Below are positions 50,926-52,749 of a stretch of DNA of 52,749 nt, one piece after another. Each line of letters begins with the position of its first letter. Position 1 is the stretch's first letter. This stretch comes from Streptomyces sp. Isolate_45 (lineage in GTDB: Bacteria > Actinomycetota > Actinomycetes > Streptomycetales > Streptomycetaceae). The stretch spans positions 1-52,749 of the forward strand of contig NZ_JANFAK020000048.1 of the NCBI RefSeq assembly GCF_024721315.2. The letters are read 5' to 3'. The notes beneath the pieces were generated by a model, which was given only the letters and a program-made list of their open reading frames with translations, made no database searches and was not told the DNA's origin. Both the position numbers and the translations under genes were made by a program.

Positions 50926-51909
50926 TCACTCAGGGTTATCGGCGAGCGACCTCGCCGCCCTGACGCAATGGGCCTGCACCGCGCGGGCGTAGGCGGGCGA
51001 CGCGCCCGCCAGTCCGCACGACGGGGTGACCACGACGGACTCGGCGAGAGTCCCCGGGGCCAGTCCCAGCCTGCGCCAAAGCTTCCTGACACCCATGACG
51101 CTACCGCCCGGGTCCGACAACGCGGCGTCGGTGCCCGGCACCACTCCGGCGAAGAGTTTCAGACCGCCCTCGACGGCTTCCCCGAGGGCGTCGTCCTCGC
51201 GCTCGGTGAGCAGGGAGAAATCGAACGAGACGCCCGCGGCCCCGGCCCGCCGCAACAGTCCGAAGGGGACCTCGGGGGCGCAGGAGTGGACGACGACCTC
51301 CCCGTCGTGGACGCCGAAGAGGTCGCGCAGGGTGCCTTCGACGACCTGCCGGTCGACGGCCCGGTAGGTGCGGTAGCCGCTGGCCGAGCGGACCCGGCCG
51401 AGGAGGACGGCGGTGAGCGAGGGCTCGTCGTACTGGAGGACGACCTCGGCGCCGGGGATGCGCTTGCGGACGTCGGCCAGGTGCTCGCGCAGGCCCTCGG
51501 CGAGGGAGGCGGCCAGGTCCCGGCAGGCGCCGGCGTCCTGGAGCACGGCCTCGCCGCCGTGCAGTTCGAGGGCGGCGGCGAGCGTCCACGGTCCGACGGC
51601 CTGGACCTTGAGCTTCCCCCGGTAGCCCTGGGTGAACTCCTCCAGGGCGTCCAGGTCCTCGCCGAGCCAGGAACGGGCGCGGCGGGTGTCTCGGCCCGGG
51701 CGGTCGCTGATGCGCCAGCCGCTCGGCTCGACGTGGGCGTACAGGTCGACGAGCAGGCCGAGGGAACGGCCGATCATGTCCGCGCCGGGCCCGCGGGCGG
51801 GCAGCTCGGCGAGGTACGGGAACTCCTCGAAGGAACCGGTGACGGTCTTGGCGGCCTCGCGGGCGTCGCCGCCGGGCAGCGAGCCGACGCCGGTGGCGCT
51901 CGCGGTCAT
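50926..51909 (-). CDS. Cobalamin-independent methionine synthase family protein (MetE C-domain-like)
   Basis: A 327-residue stand-alone protein with the MetE/UROD barrel. Zinc-ligand candidates are His and Cys in VVVHSCAPEVPF and the Cys in VVVTPSCGLAGASP near the C-terminus. VLQYDEPSLTAVLLGRV is the methyl-acceptor strand, and TGVGSLPGGDAREAAKTVTG begins the barrel. It lacks the MetE N-terminal half, so it resembles archaeal-type or core MetE proteins whose methyl donor may not be folate. ATG 51909 overlaps the stop of the upstream dehydrogenase in ATGA, indicating coupling. Confidence 0.85.
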   Translation of the reverse strand: MTASATGVGSLPGGDAREAAKTVTGSFEEFPYLAELPARGPGADMIGRSLGLLVDLYAHVEPSGWRISDRPGRDTRRARSWLGEDLDALEEFTQGYRGKLKVQAVGPWTLAAALELHGGEAVLQDAGACRDLAASLAEGLREHLADVRKRIPGAEVVLQYDEPSLTAVLLGRVRSASGYRTYRAVDRQVVEGTLRDLFGVHDGEVVVHSCAPEVPFGLLRRAGAAGVSFDFSLLTEREDDALGEAVEGGLKLFAGVVPGTDAALSDPGGSVMGVRKLWRRLGLAPGTLAESVVVTPSCGLAGASPAYARAVQAHCVRAARSLADNPE

Positions 51910-52604
51910 CGGCCGGGCCTGACGGACAGGTCGTTCACCTCGGCGTCGCGGGGCAGGTCGACGGCCATGACGATGGTGGTGGCCACGGACTCGGGGTCGA
52001 TCCAGGCGGCGGGGTCGTACTCCTTGCCCTCCTGGGAGTGCACCTTGGCCTGCATGGGGCTCGCGGTGCGTCCGGGGTAGACGGAGGTGACGCGGATGCC
52101 GTGCTCCTTCTCCTCGGCGCGCAGGGAGTCGGCGAGTGCCTTGAGGCCGTGCTTGGAGGCCGCGTACGCGCTCCAGTCGGCGTGGGCGGTCAGGCCGGCG
52201 CCGGAGTTCACGAAGACGACGGTGGCCTTGGAGGCGCGCAGGGTGGGCAGCAGCAGCCGGGTGACCTCGGCGGGGGCGATCAGGTTGACGTTGAGCTGCT
52301 GGTGCCAGGTCTTGGGGCGGAGCTCTCCGACGGGGCCGAGGTCGACGATGCCCGCGATGTGCAGGAGGGAGTCGATGCGCTCCGGTACCGGCTGCTTGGA
52401 GAAGGCCCATGACAGGCGGTCGGGATCGGCCAGGTCGCCCACGAGGGTCCGCGCGCCGGGGTAGAGCTCGACGAGCTGCCGGGCCCGACCGGCGTCACGG
52501 GCGAGGAGTACCAGGTCGTCGCCGCGGGCGTGGAGGCGGGCCGCGACGGCGGCGCCGATGCCGGAGCCGGCACCGGTGATGAGATGAGTAGGCATACGGG
52601 TCAT
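51906..52604 (-). CDS. Short-chain dehydrogenase/reductase
   Basis: A 232-residue NAD(P)-dependent SDR. The cofactor motif is LITGAGSGIGAAVAARLHAR, NSGAG precedes the active site, and the catalytic pair is in YAASKHGLKAL. ATG 52604 (MTRMPTHLITG) has a GGGGGTG purine stretch; MPTHL at 52595 is a close alternative. It is the first gene of the SDR, MetE-like, ligA run on the minus strand. The substrate is unknown. The upstream sequence is only about 100 bases before the contig artefact. Confidence 0.9.
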   Translation of the reverse strand: MTRMPTHLITGAGSGIGAAVAARLHARGDDLVLLARDAGRARQLVELYPGARTLVGDLADPDRLSWAFSKQPVPERIDSLLHIAGIVDLGPVGELRPKTWHQQLNVNLIAPAEVTRLLLPTLRASKATVVFVNSGAGLTAHADWSAYAASKHGLKALADSLRAEEKEHGIRVTSVYPGRTASPMQAKVHSQEGKEYDPAAWIDPESVATTIVMAVDLPRDAEVNDLSVRPGR

Positions 52605-52705
52605 GCTCGCACCCCCGAGGGGGCCTCGTGGCCCCCGCCCGGAAGCCGGTGGCGGGGCGGGCGGCGATCGCCCCGGCCGGTCCTCGTCCGCGGCCCGGCC
52701 GGTCG

Positions 52706-52749
52706 AGATCGGAAGAGCGTCGTGGTGGGTAAAATTTTTTAAACAAATT
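52706..52749. other. Illumina adapter read-through at contig end
   Basis: Bases 52706-52724 are AGATCGGAAGAGCGTCGTG, the standard Illumina TruSeq adapter start. The following AT-rich 25 bases are unlike the rest of the genome and read as low-quality adapter continuation. This stretch should be trimmed and not annotated; any ORF reaching it is false at that end. Confidence 0.95.

Noticed and set aside
52530..52742. Plus-strand ORF ending DRKSVVVGKIF at the right edge.
   Set aside because: Its end is translated Illumina adapter, a well-known artefact, and the rest overlaps the SDR gene.

Overview
The window is a GC-rich (about 70 percent or more) actinobacterial chromosome segment, almost certainly from a Streptomyces. 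The evidence is the strong G/C third-position bias, frequent GTG and TTG starts with GGAGG-type ribosome sites, a fused urease gamma/beta subunit, the 13-residue ilvB leader peptide, the gatC-gatA-small gene-gatB order, and two membrane GGDEF/EAL proteins that look like CdgF and RmdB of Streptomyces. Most of it is housekeeping and accessory metabolism. I see no prophage, insertion sequence, CRISPR array, rRNA or tRNA. The right end is not genomic: the last ~44 bases begin with a 19-base match to Illumina adapter, so the window ends at a contig edge.

Layout, left to right. 1-2,350: a urease gamma/beta gene (cut by the left edge) diverges from an NCS1 nucleobase permease, which is overlapped by a 52-residue putative membrane peptide; the shared promoter region holds several inverted repeats. 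2,385-5,000: branched-chain amino acid genes ilvE and leuB with a conserved-looking 43-residue ORF upstream. 5,262-9,408: a LysR regulator divergent from a medium-chain reductase, then a Tat-exported phospholipase C with a PHO-box-like site. 9,445-11,586: an AAC(2')-like acetyltransferase coupled to a tyrosine phosphatase, and a nitroreductase. 11,676-15,794: proline catabolism (proline dehydrogenase and P5C dehydrogenase) divergent from a PucR-type regulator. 15,985-18,201: a TetR regulator divergent from a DHA2 drug exporter with a palindromic operator between them.

18,275-23,876: serA and the ilvBNC operon, preceded by a leader peptide (MRTRILVLGKRVG) and a T-tailed attenuator hairpin. 23,910-26,783: a PAS-GGDEF-EAL membrane protein (CdgF-like) with an intact cyclase site but a ruined EAL site. 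27,059-34,877: a 2-hydroxyacid dehydrogenase, an aldo/keto reductase, a PQQ-type sugar dehydrogenase lipoprotein, small conserved proteins, a large LuxR-type ATPase regulator and a membrane protein. 35,173-42,318: an MMPL exporter, a cupin, a GNAT, a DinB-like protein, a siderophore-interacting protein behind an iron box, and two alpha/beta hydrolases flanking a strong unexplained palindrome.

42,415-52,604: the tRNA amidotransferase genes gatCAB with a small membrane protein gene wedged between gatA and gatB, RmdB-like GGDEF-EAL protein with both active sites intact, ligA, a MetE-like methionine synthase and a short-chain dehydrogenase.

The clearest functional groupings are branched-chain amino acid synthesis (ilvE, leuB, ilvBNC), proline use with its own regulator, c-di-GMP signalling (two proteins about 20 kb apart) and the GatCAB complex. 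I found no clearly new system. The best leads are the small coupled ORFs, the orphan palindrome at 41,383-41,441, and the degenerate EAL domain of the CdgF-like protein.
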